A stretch of 7,125 nucleotides of DNA from an uncultured Lachnospiraceae bacterium. Its GTDB lineage: Bacteria > Bacillota > Clostridia > Lachnospirales > Lachnospiraceae. Each line of letters opens with the position of its first letter. The first letter of the stretch is position 1. The notes under the pieces are model-generated. The model was given only the letters and a program-made list of their open reading frames with translations. It made no database searches and was not told the DNA's origin. A program made the translations under genes and the position numbers. The stretch is from assembly GCA_946633495.1 (NCBI GenBank), contig CAMPAX010000121.1, forward strand, positions 1 to 7,125, written 5' to 3'. This document shows, in pieces, positions 1 through 5,624 of the stretch.

Positions 1-27
1 CATTATATTGAGTGGGAGGTTTAGGAC

Positions 28-2499
28 ATGAAGCGTCCGCTTCTTACGGCCCTGGGACTCTTTCTTCTGGGAGAGCTGGCGGGGCAGTGGATAGACCGGA
101 ACCTGTGGTATTCCGGCGGTGCGGCTTTGGGAGCGGCCGGAATCGTCACAGGGATCATAAAAAATGAAAAAGAAACTGAAAGGAACAACAGGCTGAGTGC
201 GGTCAAAAAAAAGCGCAACAGCCTGTTGTTTCTTTTGTTTTTTGTCCTTGGGTTTGCCGGTATGTATGCGGTGCGGCAACATCTTGTTGAAACTGAGGAA
301 CCGCTGCGGATAAGTGAGGCCGGAGGAAATACCATTACCATAGAGGGAGTGATCCTGGAGGTGAAGGATACCACATGGATCGTTGATTCCGATGTGGGAC
401 GGGTGCTGGTGTACCCGGAAGAAAGCGGTGGGTTCCCAGGGGATCTTGTACGGGTGACAGGCCGTCCGGAACGGATCCCGGAAGCGACGAATCCGGGAGC
501 ATTTGATACGGCGGAGTATTATGAAAGCGAAGGAGTACGCTGGAGGATCCGGGGAGGGAAGACGGAACTTCTGGAGAAGCGGGCCTCCTGGTTCCGTTCT
601 TTTCTGGACCGTGTACGAAAGAGCTGCAGGGAACATACGGCAATGCTTCTTCCCGAGCGGGAGGCCGGGGTTCTTACGGCCATGCTGCTGGGGGAACGGT
701 CCGGAGTTGACCGTGAGTTAAAGGAGCTGTATCGTCAGAACGGGATCGCGCATATCCTTGCCATTTCCGGGCTGCATGTATCTCTCATCGGTGCGGCACT
801 TATGTATCTCTTTCTGTTCTTTCGTCTGTCCCGGCGCAGGGCTTCCATCCTGACCATCCTTCTTCTGCTGATGTACGGAGCCTTGACCGGATTCTCTCCT
901 GCGACGCTCCGGGCGATCCTGATGCTGATCTCGGTAAATTTAGGGGGCATCCTGCAGCGTACGGCAGATCTTCCCACATCGATGGGCACGGCCATGTTTC
1001 TGATCCTTACCTTCCAACCGTACCGGATCACTTCCACGGGAATGCTCATGAGTTTTCTGGCGGTTATGGGCGTTCTTTCCGCCGGAGAGATCTATACGGC
1101 GATTTTCGCCAGGGACCGGTTCCTTTTTCTGCCGCTCAGGTTACGGGCGCCTTTTAAGAAACTCCTGCATGCGGGACTTTTTGCGCTCCTTCTTCAATGC
1201 TTTATGCAGCCGCTGATGCTGAGAGAGTACTACGCGGTGTCTCCCTATGCTCCTTTCCTGAATCTCCTGGTCATTCCGCTGCTAACGGTGGCGGTGGCCA
1301 GTGGTGCCCTGGGGCTGCTTTTTAGCTATCTTCCGGGGATAAATATCGCTGCGGCGGGGATCACGATGCCCTGCCGCCTGATCCTGCAGTTTTATGAGTG
1401 GCTTTGTCGGTGCATGCTCCGGGTCCCCGGTCATGAAGTGGTTACGGGGCATATATCCACCGGGGAGATGCTCCTTTTTCTGGGAATTGCGGCTGCTTTG
1501 GTATGGTTTCTGTTTCATTTTCTGAAGCATCGAAAAAGAACCGGAAGAAAATGGCGTTACTATATTCTGGTCCTTTCCGTTTCCGGAATACTTCTTTTAT
1601 CGGAAGCGGTGGCAGTATCGCTTCAAAACCGCCTGACGGGGCGGATCATTTTCCTGGACGTGGGGCAGGGGGATGGATGTATCGTTCATACAAAAGAAGG
1701 AACAAACCTGCTTTTTGACTGTGGCTCTTCTTCAAAGGAGGAGATCGGGACGGGGGTCCTCATCCCGGCGCTTCGGTATTTCGGGATCGATCATGTGGAT
1801 GCGGCATTTTTATCCCACACGGATCTGGACCATGTGAGCGGGGTGGAGCAGCTTCTGGAATCCCGGGAGCTGTACGGCATCCATGTCCTTCGGATCATTT
1901 TCGGAGAAGGGACAAAGGAGGATGAGCAGCTCCGAAGGATCATGGACCTTGCAGAGGAAGGCATGGAGAAGACAGAGATTATATACCTGTCCCGGGGAGA
2001 TGTGGCGGAATTCGGAGCGGCAAAGGTAATGACCCTCCTCCCCAAAGCAGGGGAGAAGGGGGAGGGAAATGACTATTCCATGGTGAACCTTCTTACCGTG
2101 GGAGACTGCAGTGTCCTTTTTACCGGTGATATCGGACAGGAAAGGGAAAAGGAAATTTTGGATTATCTGGTAAAGCAGAAGGCCTTCGGGGCATCTTCGG
2201 AAGGGGAATCGGCGTATCCGGATATCCTGAAGGTCGCGCATCACGGCTCACGGTATTCCACCGGAGAGACGTTTTTGGAACTTTGGACAGAGAATATGCG
2301 GGGAACCCGGGGGATGAAAAGTGCGGAGGATCCCGCAGTTCAGCAGTCCGGGAAGGCGCCGCCGGTGGCAGTGATCTCCTGCGGGAGGAACAACCGGTAC
2401 GGGCATCCGGCTATGGAAACCCTGGAACGGCTGGATGAGGCAGGATTTATCATCTACCGTACCGACCGGAACGGCGCAGTCATCGTGGAACTGCCATGA
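28..2499 (+). CDS. comEC: ComEC/Rec2 family DNA internalisation channel protein
   Basis: Polytopic membrane protein of natural competence, thought to pass single-stranded DNA across the cytoplasmic membrane. The 823 residues show the full family order. N-terminal hydrophobic segments lie at about 4-22, 28-45 and 65-83. An OB-fold/DUF4131 region at about 95-175 contains the NPGAFD signature (155-160). The multi-TM competence domain has the hallmark HILAISGLHV (242-251). The C-terminal metallo-beta-lactamase domain starts at FLDVGQGDG (542-550) and carries HTDLDH (H597, D599, D601, H602), FTGD (D701), AHHGS (738-741) and a terminal NNRYGHP motif. All expected metal-site motifs are intact, so nuclease activity is plausible. 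The start is set by GGGAGG at 14-19, 8 bases before ATG. A poorly conserved-looking linker of about 20 residues precedes the PPVAVISCG strand. Family membership is near certain; actual competence of the host is not shown. Confidence 0.97.
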   Translation: MKRPLLTALGLFLLGELAGQWIDRNLWYSGGAALGAAGIVTGIIKNEKETERNNRLSAVKKKRNSLLFLLFFVLGFAGMYAVRQHLVETEEPLRISEAGGNTITIEGVILEVKDTTWIVDSDVGRVLVYPEESGGFPGDLVRVTGRPERIPEATNPGAFDTAEYYESEGVRWRIRGGKTELLEKRASWFRSFLDRVRKSCREHTAMLLPEREAGVLTAMLLGERSGVDRELKELYRQNGIAHILAISGLHVSLIGAALMYLFLFFRLSRRRASILTILLLLMYGALTGFSPATLRAILMLISVNLGGILQRTADLPTSMGTAMFLILTFQPYRITSTGMLMSFLAVMGVLSAGEIYTAIFARDRFLFLPLRLRAPFKKLLHAGLFALLLQCFMQPLMLREYYAVSPYAPFLNLLVIPLLTVAVASGALGLLFSYLPGINIAAAGITMPCRLILQFYEWLCRCMLRVPGHEVVTGHISTGEMLLFLGIAAALVWFLFHFLKHRKRTGRKWRYYILVLSVSGILLLSEAVAVSLQNRLTGRIIFLDVGQGDGCIVHTKEGTNLLFDCGSSSKEEIGTGVLIPALRYFGIDHVDAAFLSHTDLDHVSGVEQLLESRELYGIHVLRIIFGEGTKEDEQLRRIMDLAEEGMEKTEIIYLSRGDVAEFGAAKVMTLLPKAGEKGEGNDYSMVNLLTVGDCSVLFTGDIGQEREKEILDYLVKQKAFGASSEGESAYPDILKVAHHGSRYSTGETFLELWTENMRGTRGMKSAEDPAVQQSGKAPPVAVISCGRNNRYGHPAMETLERLDEAGFIIYRTDRNGAVIVELP
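177..243 (+). other. Terminator-like hairpin inside the comEC coding region
   Basis: AAAGGAACAACAGGCTG (179-195) pairs with 219-235 over 17 bp. The inner 12 bp are perfect and one outer pair is G-U. Within the loop, TGCG (198-201) can also pair with CGCA (214-217). The 3' arm is followed almost at once by T6 (238-243), giving the shape of an intrinsic terminator on the + strand. It covers codons about 51-72 of comEC, between N-terminal membrane segments. It could attenuate transcription or be a by-product of Lys, Leu and Phe codon use; function is inferred only. Confidence 0.45.
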
Positions 2500-2621
2500 T
2501 GCATAATGCCCATCGGAATATGACTGCGGTAATAGGGGAAAGTATGAAAGATATGACCGCGCCATTTTTATCACAGTAGGACATATTCTAACACAAATGA
2601 CCGAAAAGGAGAATAGTGGTG

Positions 2622-2651
2622 TTGGTATAAGGGAGTTCTGCATGCTATAAT
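2622..2651 (+). promoter_or_regulatory. Probable sigma-A promoter for the small ORF (extended -10)
   Basis: TTGGTA (2622-2627), an 18-base spacer, then TATAAT (2646-2651) preceded by TG one base upstream, which makes an extended -10. Transcription would begin near 2658, downstream of the ATG at 2650. That ATG therefore cannot be used from this promoter. The leader from about 2671 to 2727 contains no T and is rich in A-tracts. The rest of the gap after comEC shows only a weak 5-bp stem (2526-2530 with 2556-2560) followed by T5, too poor to call a terminator. Confidence 0.65.
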
Positions 2652-2720
2652 GAGAAAAGCGGGAGAAATCCAAAGGACGAAAAAAGAACAAAAAAAGAAA
2701 AAACGAAAGAACAAGGCCGG

Positions 2721-2725
2721 GGAGG
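2721..2725 (+). promoter_or_regulatory. Ribosome-binding site deciding the small ORF start
   Basis: GGAGG lies 8 bases before the ATG at 2734. The in-frame upstream ATG at 2650 has no comparable site and sits inside the -10 box. Confidence 0.65.
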
Positions 2726-2733
2726 AATACGGG

Positions 2734-2907
2734 ATGTCCGTTTCCATTCCCCTTACTCCGGAAGCCATCTGGGGATATGACAAGGTGACGGCAGCTTACA
2801 ATGAAGAGCCCGGTGCCTCCTGGGACCGGATCTTCCGGCAGGTGAAGAAGCTCTGTCCGGCAGCGGAGGATGAGGAAGTGATCAAGGTGATCGGAAAAAG
2901 GCCCTGA
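2734..2907 (+). CDS. Small hypothetical protein, 57 residues
   Basis: I do not recognise this protein. It has 57 residues starting MSVSIPLTPEAIWGYDKV. It is soluble-looking, with no signal peptide or membrane segment, two tryptophans (about residues 13 and 30) and a charged C-terminal half likely to be helical. Support for it being real is a strong extended -10 promoter upstream, a GGAGG at ideal spacing, and protein-like composition. An in-frame extension to an ATG at 2650 would add 28 residues of Lys/Arg-rich sequence. I reject that start because it lies within the -10 hexamer. The gene is tandem to comEC but has its own promoter, and it converges on the cyclase gene. It could be a short regulatory or adaptor protein; no function can be assigned. 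Confidence 0.6.
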   Translation: MSVSIPLTPEAIWGYDKVTAAYNEEPGASWDRIFRQVKKLCPAAEDEEVIKVIGKRP

Positions 2908-2938
2908 ATCGGATGAAGGGCGGAACAGGGGTTTGTAC

Positions 2939-2974
2939 GGCGCAGAGCTGACCGTTTCGGCCGGCTGCTGCGCC
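2939..2974. terminator. GC-rich stem-loop between convergent genes, possible bidirectional terminator
   Basis: GGCGCAG (2939-2945) pairs perfectly with CTGCGCC (2968-2974). The stem continues inward with AGC/GCT after a bulge. On the - strand a further GGCC/GGTC pairing is possible through one G-U pair. The hairpin is 32 bases past the small ORF stop and 29 bases past the cyclase stop. Neither side has a good T tract (only TTT on the +), so it may stabilise 3' ends or terminate weakly. Confidence 0.4.
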
Positions 2975-3002
2975 TTTGAGAACGTATCGCCCGTCCATTC
3001 GC

Positions 3003-4082
3003 TTAGCTGCGATGTTTGGAATTCCCGGGCTGTGAGTAGAATTCTTTTTTATTCCGGTACATCGTTTCATCGGATTCCTTCATCAGTTCATCGATATTTT
3101 TAACTCCCTCCGGACAGATACTGTAACCGATGGCACAGTGGTATTTTGTTTCGGAGACCTTTTTTTTGATTCTTTCGATGAGCTGCAGGATGTCATTTTC
3201 GGAGGCTTTTTTACAGATGATAACGAATTCGTCGCCTCCGATCCGGTATACGGACTGCTTCACCGTGGTTGCCTGCATAATGCAGAAGGCCAGGGTCGAC
3301 AGAGCCGTGTCACCGGCGGCATGTCCTTCTGTATCATTGATTGCCTTCAGTCCGTTCATATCGATGGAGACCAGTGCGTTGATCTCCTTCGATTCACTGT
3401 TGACCGTGTTATAGAAAGCCTGACGATTGAGAAGACCTGTAAGCGCATCCTTCTCCGTTAACTGGAGGATGGAGAATACATGGTATACGAACAGGGCGAT
3501 GGTGATGGTCACACAGAAGATCTGTGAGTAATCCTTCCCCAACAGGAAGGGCAGGACCAGTCCCGATGCAAATGCAAAGCACAGGAATATGATCGGAAAG
3601 AGCTCAGTCGATCTCATGTTGCTTCTCTTCAGCAGGAGATATACCAGTAAGACCGAGTATGCGCCTACCATGATGTAGGGCAGATATCCCAGCGGACCGC
3701 GCCTTAGAGCTCCGTCCTCACTTAGACTGAAAACGATTCCCGTAAAGATGGAAATGATATCGATCGCAGTGAGAGCGATGGCGGGAAGAAAGACCGCCCA
3801 ATGCACATTTTTCGCGAGAGTGTAGATGACCAGGGCGATGATCAGCGGTGTGGCGCTGTAGCGGATGGCCATAAAGACAAGACGGACTTTCGGCAGTTCT
3901 CCCATATCCTCAAGAGCGAACTCCACAAATACGATATGAAAAAAGATAAATAATCCGAGGATCAGACAATACATGCGCCTTTTTGTTTTCGCATCCAAAA
4001 AAACCGTAGTCTTCATCAGGACTACAAAGGCCACAAGTACCAGTATATTGGCCCAGTTTTGGATGATGTATTCTTTGATCAT
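3003..4082 (-). CDS. Membrane-bound diguanylate cyclase (7TM sensor plus GGDEF domain)
   Basis: Predicted to make cyclic di-GMP from two GTP at the inner face of the membrane. Of 359 residues, about 11-207 hold seven hydrophobic segments (near 11-29, 38-56, 68-90, 95-118, 133-151, 161-181, 187-206). Basic loops at 31-37, 91 and 152-157 give an N-out, C-in topology that places the C-terminal domain in the cytoplasm. The GGDEF domain (about 208-350) has DALTGLLNR (212-220), metal-site D241, NDTEGH (249-254), GD (257-258), an intact RIGGDEF (280-286) and the closing SDETMYRNKK. The RxxD inhibitory I-site is replaced by TVKQ, so product inhibition by that site is not expected. AAAGGG lies about 9 bases before ATG. 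The 7TM part resembles small-molecule sensor modules seen on histidine kinases and cyclases; its ligand is unknown. Divergent from araR. Confidence 0.95.
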   Translation of the reverse strand: MIKEYIIQNWANILVLVAFVVLMKTTVFLDAKTKRRMYCLILGLFIFFHIVFVEFALEDMGELPKVRLVFMAIRYSATPLIIALVIYTLAKNVHWAVFLPAIALTAIDIISIFTGIVFSLSEDGALRRGPLGYLPYIMVGAYSVLLVYLLLKRSNMRSTELFPIIFLCFAFASGLVLPFLLGKDYSQIFCVTITIALFVYHVFSILQLTEKDALTGLLNRQAFYNTVNSESKEINALVSIDMNGLKAINDTEGHAAGDTALSTLAFCIMQATTVKQSVYRIGGDEFVIICKKASENDILQLIERIKKKVSETKYHCAIGYSICPEGVKNIDELMKESDETMYRNKKEFYSQPGNSKHRS

Positions 4083-4098
4083 GCCGGATACCCTTTCT

Positions 4099-4118
4099 TC
4101 ACTTTGAATGAAAAGTGA
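4099..4118 (-). repeat. Inverted repeat in the cyclase gene leader
   Basis: TCACTTT (4099-4105) and AAAGTGA (4112-4118) form a perfect 7-bp stem with a 6-base loop. It lies between the predicted transcription start (about 4126) and the ribosome-binding site. It could be an operator or an RNA hairpin affecting translation. Confidence 0.4.
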
Positions 4119-4132
4119 TCATATTTCGTGTT

Positions 4133-4138
4133 ATTATA
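4133..4138 (-). promoter_or_regulatory. Probable extended -10 promoter of the cyclase gene
   Basis: On the - strand TATAAT is preceded by TG one base upstream (TGATATAAT), a consensus extended -10. At the expected -35 position I see only TATCTT, a poor match. Start would be near 4126, leaving a leader of about 44 bases. The weak -35 fits either extended -10 dependence or an activator. Confidence 0.6.
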
Positions 4139-4162
4139 TCACACATGCCCTGGAAAAGATAT

Positions 4163-4185
4163 TTGAAATTTAGATCCGCTTTCAA
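4163..4185. repeat. Palindrome in the divergent control region, possible regulator site
   Basis: TTGAAA (4163-4168) and TTTCAA (4180-4185) are perfect inverted copies separated by 11 bases. The centre is about 48 bases upstream of the predicted cyclase transcript start. It does not match the AraR or CcpA consensus. Function is inferred only from position. Confidence 0.3.
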
Positions 4186-4204
4186 TGATTCAGGGTCAAC
4201 TATC

Positions 4205-4233
4205 TTGACGTTTGTCCCGGAATAAGGTATATA
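4205..4233 (+). promoter_or_regulatory. araR promoter
   Basis: TTGACG (4205-4210), a 17-base spacer and TATATA (4228-4233) make a near-consensus sigma-A promoter. The start would be near 4240. A short inverted repeat, GTCAA (4195-4199) and TTGAC (4205-4209), overlaps the -35. Confidence 0.75.
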
Positions 4234-4248
4234 CGAGATAACGGATAA

Positions 4249-4264
4249 ACTTGTATGCAACTTG
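4249..4264 (+). promoter_or_regulatory. Probable AraR autoregulatory operator (imperfect)
   Basis: The sequence ACTTGTATGCAACTTG lies just downstream of the predicted araR start. It shares AACTTGTATG and CAACTT with the reverse strand of the araA operator but lacks the TA between them. The half-sites are thus closer than in the Bacillus subtilis type TTGTACGTACAA. Alternatively it can be read as ACTTG repeated directly with an 11-base period, about one helical turn. Position suits roadblock autorepression. Confidence 0.5.
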
Positions 4265-4284
4265 CACCGGAGAAAAGACAAGTC

Positions 4285-4289
4285 GGAGG
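4285..4289 (+). promoter_or_regulatory. Ribosome-binding site deciding the araR start
   Basis: GGAGG lies 4 bases before the ATG at 4294, rather close but the only good site. The in-frame ATG at 4255 sits in the operator, about 15 bases from the predicted transcript start, and has no ribosome-binding site. Confidence 0.65.
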
Positions 4290-4293
4290 CCCT

Positions 4294-5397
4294 ATGGAAG
4301 AGAACAGGGAAACAAAATACAGTAATATCGAAACAGAACTTCGGAATCTGGTATTCTCCGAGGACTGCAGGCCGGGAGACAAGCTCCCTTCGGAAAATGA
4401 GCTGGCTCGTCAGTACGGTGTCAGCCGGCAGACCGTGCGTAAGGCGCTGGAGAGTCTGGAACGGGAAGGATATATCTATGCTGTTCACGGCAGCGGAAGA
4501 TATGTGTCCGAACGGACGATCCACAGAAAGCAGTCGAAAAATATTGCCGTGGTCATGACATACCTTTCGGATTATATCTTCCCGAAGGTGATCGGCGGGA
4601 TCGATGAGGTACTGTCTTCGAATGGTTATGATCTGATCCTGAAACATACCAATAATTCCAGGCATGGAGAGATCACGTGCCTTACGGAACTGCTGGAAAA
4701 GGATATAGACGGGATCATCATAGAACCAAGTAAAAGCAATATGTACTGCAGACATACGGAGCTTTTCGAGAAGCTGGAAAAGTATGAGATCCCCTATGTT
4801 TTCATTCAGGGGGAATATGAGGCTATGGCAGAGAAACCTCACGTTCTTTTGGATGACGAGAAAGGAAGCTTTCTTCTTACGGATTATCTGATCCGATGCG
4901 GACATCGGGAGATCTACGGGATCTTTAAAAGCGATGACAGCCAGGGGCAGAAGCGCCACAACGGATACGCCAAAGCACTGGCGCAGGCGGGAATCCCCTA
5001 TGATCCTTCCAGAGTGATCTGGTTTTATACGGAAGACAGAAAGGTTCATCCGTATACGAGTCTTCAGAAGATCATCCGGGATGGCCGCCCCATGGATGCG
5101 GTGGTCTGCTACAATGATCAGATCGCGCGTCACATGATCCGGGCTCTTCGGGAGGTCGGAAAGAGGGTGCCGGAGGATATCTCCGTGACGGGCTATGATA
5201 ATTCGGACAGCGCACTGACGGAGGGGCAGCAGCTTACCACCGTGGTCCATCCGCAGGAGGATCTGGGGAGGCTTGCAGCTGATATGCTGCTCCATCTGAT
5301 CCGCGGGGAAGAGACGGAGAAGAGGATCGTCATCGAGCCGGTTCTGGTGGAGGGCGACACCGTGAGAAAGAAAAACAGGAAAGGGATAAAGGGATAA
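4294..5397 (+). CDS. araR: Arabinose-responsive transcriptional repressor AraR (GntR/LacI hybrid)
   Basis: Represses L-arabinose genes and is released by arabinose. The 367 residues (from the ATG at 4294) match the size of Bacillus subtilis AraR. The N-terminal GntR-type winged helix (about 6-73) contains LPSENELARQYGVSRQTVRKAL (31-52) and the wing GSGRYV. A periplasmic-binding-protein-like LacI/GalR sensor domain follows (about 82-355), with NIAVVMTYLSDYIFPKVIGG, DGIIIEPSKS and the C-terminal DISVTGYDNSD signature. No residue loss, frameshift or fusion beyond this known architecture is visible. A longer form from 4255 would add 13 residues but lacks a ribosome-binding site. It has its own promoter, with an operator-like site next to it, and lies directly upstream of araA in the same direction. 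The operators and neighbour make the specific AraR assignment firm. Confidence 0.95.
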   Translation: MEENRETKYSNIETELRNLVFSEDCRPGDKLPSENELARQYGVSRQTVRKALESLEREGYIYAVHGSGRYVSERTIHRKQSKNIAVVMTYLSDYIFPKVIGGIDEVLSSNGYDLILKHTNNSRHGEITCLTELLEKDIDGIIIEPSKSNMYCRHTELFEKLEKYEIPYVFIQGEYEAMAEKPHVLLDDEKGSFLLTDYLIRCGHREIYGIFKSDDSQGQKRHNGYAKALAQAGIPYDPSRVIWFYTEDRKVHPYTSLQKIIRDGRPMDAVVCYNDQIARHMIRALREVGKRVPEDISVTGYDNSDSALTEGQQLTTVVHPQEDLGRLAADMLLHLIRGEETEKRIVIEPVLVEGDTVRKKNRKGIKG

Positions 5398-5421
5398 GAT
5401 TAAAGAACTCGGGAAAACAAC

Positions 5422-5451
5422 TTGCAAAGTTGTACATACAAGTTCCATGAT
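5422..5451 (+). promoter_or_regulatory. Probable araA promoter
   Basis: TTGCAA (5422-5427), an 18-base spacer and CATGAT (5446-5451) give a moderate match, 4 of 6 in each box. Transcription would start near 5458. The AraR operator fills the spacer, as expected for a repressed promoter. No better pair of boxes was found between araR and araA. Confidence 0.45.
5427..5444 (+). promoter_or_regulatory. AraR operator of araA
   Basis: The core TTGTACATACAA (5430-5441) differs at one base from the Bacillus subtilis AraR core TTGTACGTACAA, and its TTGTA/TACAA arms are perfectly symmetric. A second inverted repeat, CAACTT (5418-5423) with AAGTTG (5427-5432), overlaps its left side and may add a further contact or site. 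Confidence 0.85.
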
Positions 5452-5496
5452 AGTGCCATGGGGTAATAAAGTGGCATATCATGGAACTTTTTATTT
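5440..5496 (+). terminator. Intrinsic terminator of araR, overlapping the araA promoter
   Basis: Thirteen consecutive pairs join 5440-5452 to 5477-5489. After a bulged G5453, TGCCA (5454-5458) pairs with TGGCA (5472-5476). The loop is 13 bases. The tail reads TTTTTATTT (5488-5496). It begins 42 bases after the araR stop. Its 5' arm overlaps the operator edge and the apparent -10 box of araA. A transcript starting near 5458 would lack most of that arm and so escape termination. Confidence 0.85.
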
Positions 5497-5518
5497 ACGG
5501 AATTATGTTTATTATTTC

Positions 5519-5600
5519 CGGCGGTTCTTTTGCCGAAGGTTGGTCAGGTCATGACCTTTGAACCGAACCGACCGACAACCCACCGAGCTAAGCGAGTGGG
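5519..5600 (+). repeat. GC-rich palindromic element in the araA leader
   Basis: It contains a perfect 12-bp palindrome AGGTCATGACCT (5546-5557). CGGTTC (5522-5527) pairs with GAACCG (5560-5565) around it. ACCGA-type units then repeat at 5562-5586. A hairpin CCCAC (5579-5583) with GTGGG (5596-5600) is extended by CG/CG across a bulge. None of the hairpins has a T tract, and the last ends 10 bases before the ribosome-binding site. It could be an RNA regulatory fold, an mRNA-stabilising structure or a dispersed intergenic repeat. I do not recognise it as a known riboswitch. Confidence 0.5.
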
Positions 5601-5610
5601 CAAAACATAT

Positions 5611-5619
5611 AAGGAGGTG
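5611..5619 (+). promoter_or_regulatory. Strong ribosome-binding site fixing the araA TTG start
   Basis: AAGGAGGTG is complementary to the 16S rRNA 3' end over nine bases, with GGAGG 7 bases before TTG at 5625. No ATG or GTG lies at suitable spacing in frame. Confidence 0.9.
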
Positions 5620-5624
5620 TATTC

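Noticed and set aside
1..24. Possible C-terminal tail of an upstream gene ending in TAG at 22-24 (or TGA at 29-31 overlapping the comEC ATG).
   Set aside because: Seven to nine codons are too few to support a gene call, and two frames are equally possible.
2048..2068. G-rich run in comEC as a possible G-quadruplex.
   Set aside because: Only three clear G-tracts of three or more are present, and they are explained by Gly, Glu and Lys codons.
2518..2561. Imperfect direct repeat ATATGACYGCG at 2518-2528 and 2551-2561.
   Set aside because: Eleven bases with one mismatch is weak, only two copies, and no associated structure of note.
2496..2579. 27-codon ORF whose ATG overlaps the comEC stop codon (ATGA).
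   Set aside because: No good ribosome-binding site, short and low complexity in start codons, no recognisable features; likely chance.
4099..5448. 449-codon open frame antisense to araR.
   Set aside because: Composition is non-protein-like (rich in His, Leu, Ile and Phe from reverse complements of real codons), with no domain or ribosome-binding site; the sense frame is clearly AraR.
2995..5599. AGCTAAGCGARTGG shared between the - strand at the cyclase stop codon (2995-3008) and the araA leader (5586-5599).
   Set aside because: Fourteen bases with one mismatch is expected several times by chance when comparing all positions on both strands of 7 kb; the flanks do not align.
5541..5600. tRNA-like reading on the - strand (a D-arm-like TAGCTCGGTGGG and a T-loop-like GGTTCAAA).
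   Set aside because: No acceptor stem, no anticodon arm and the distance between the boxes is too short for a tRNA.
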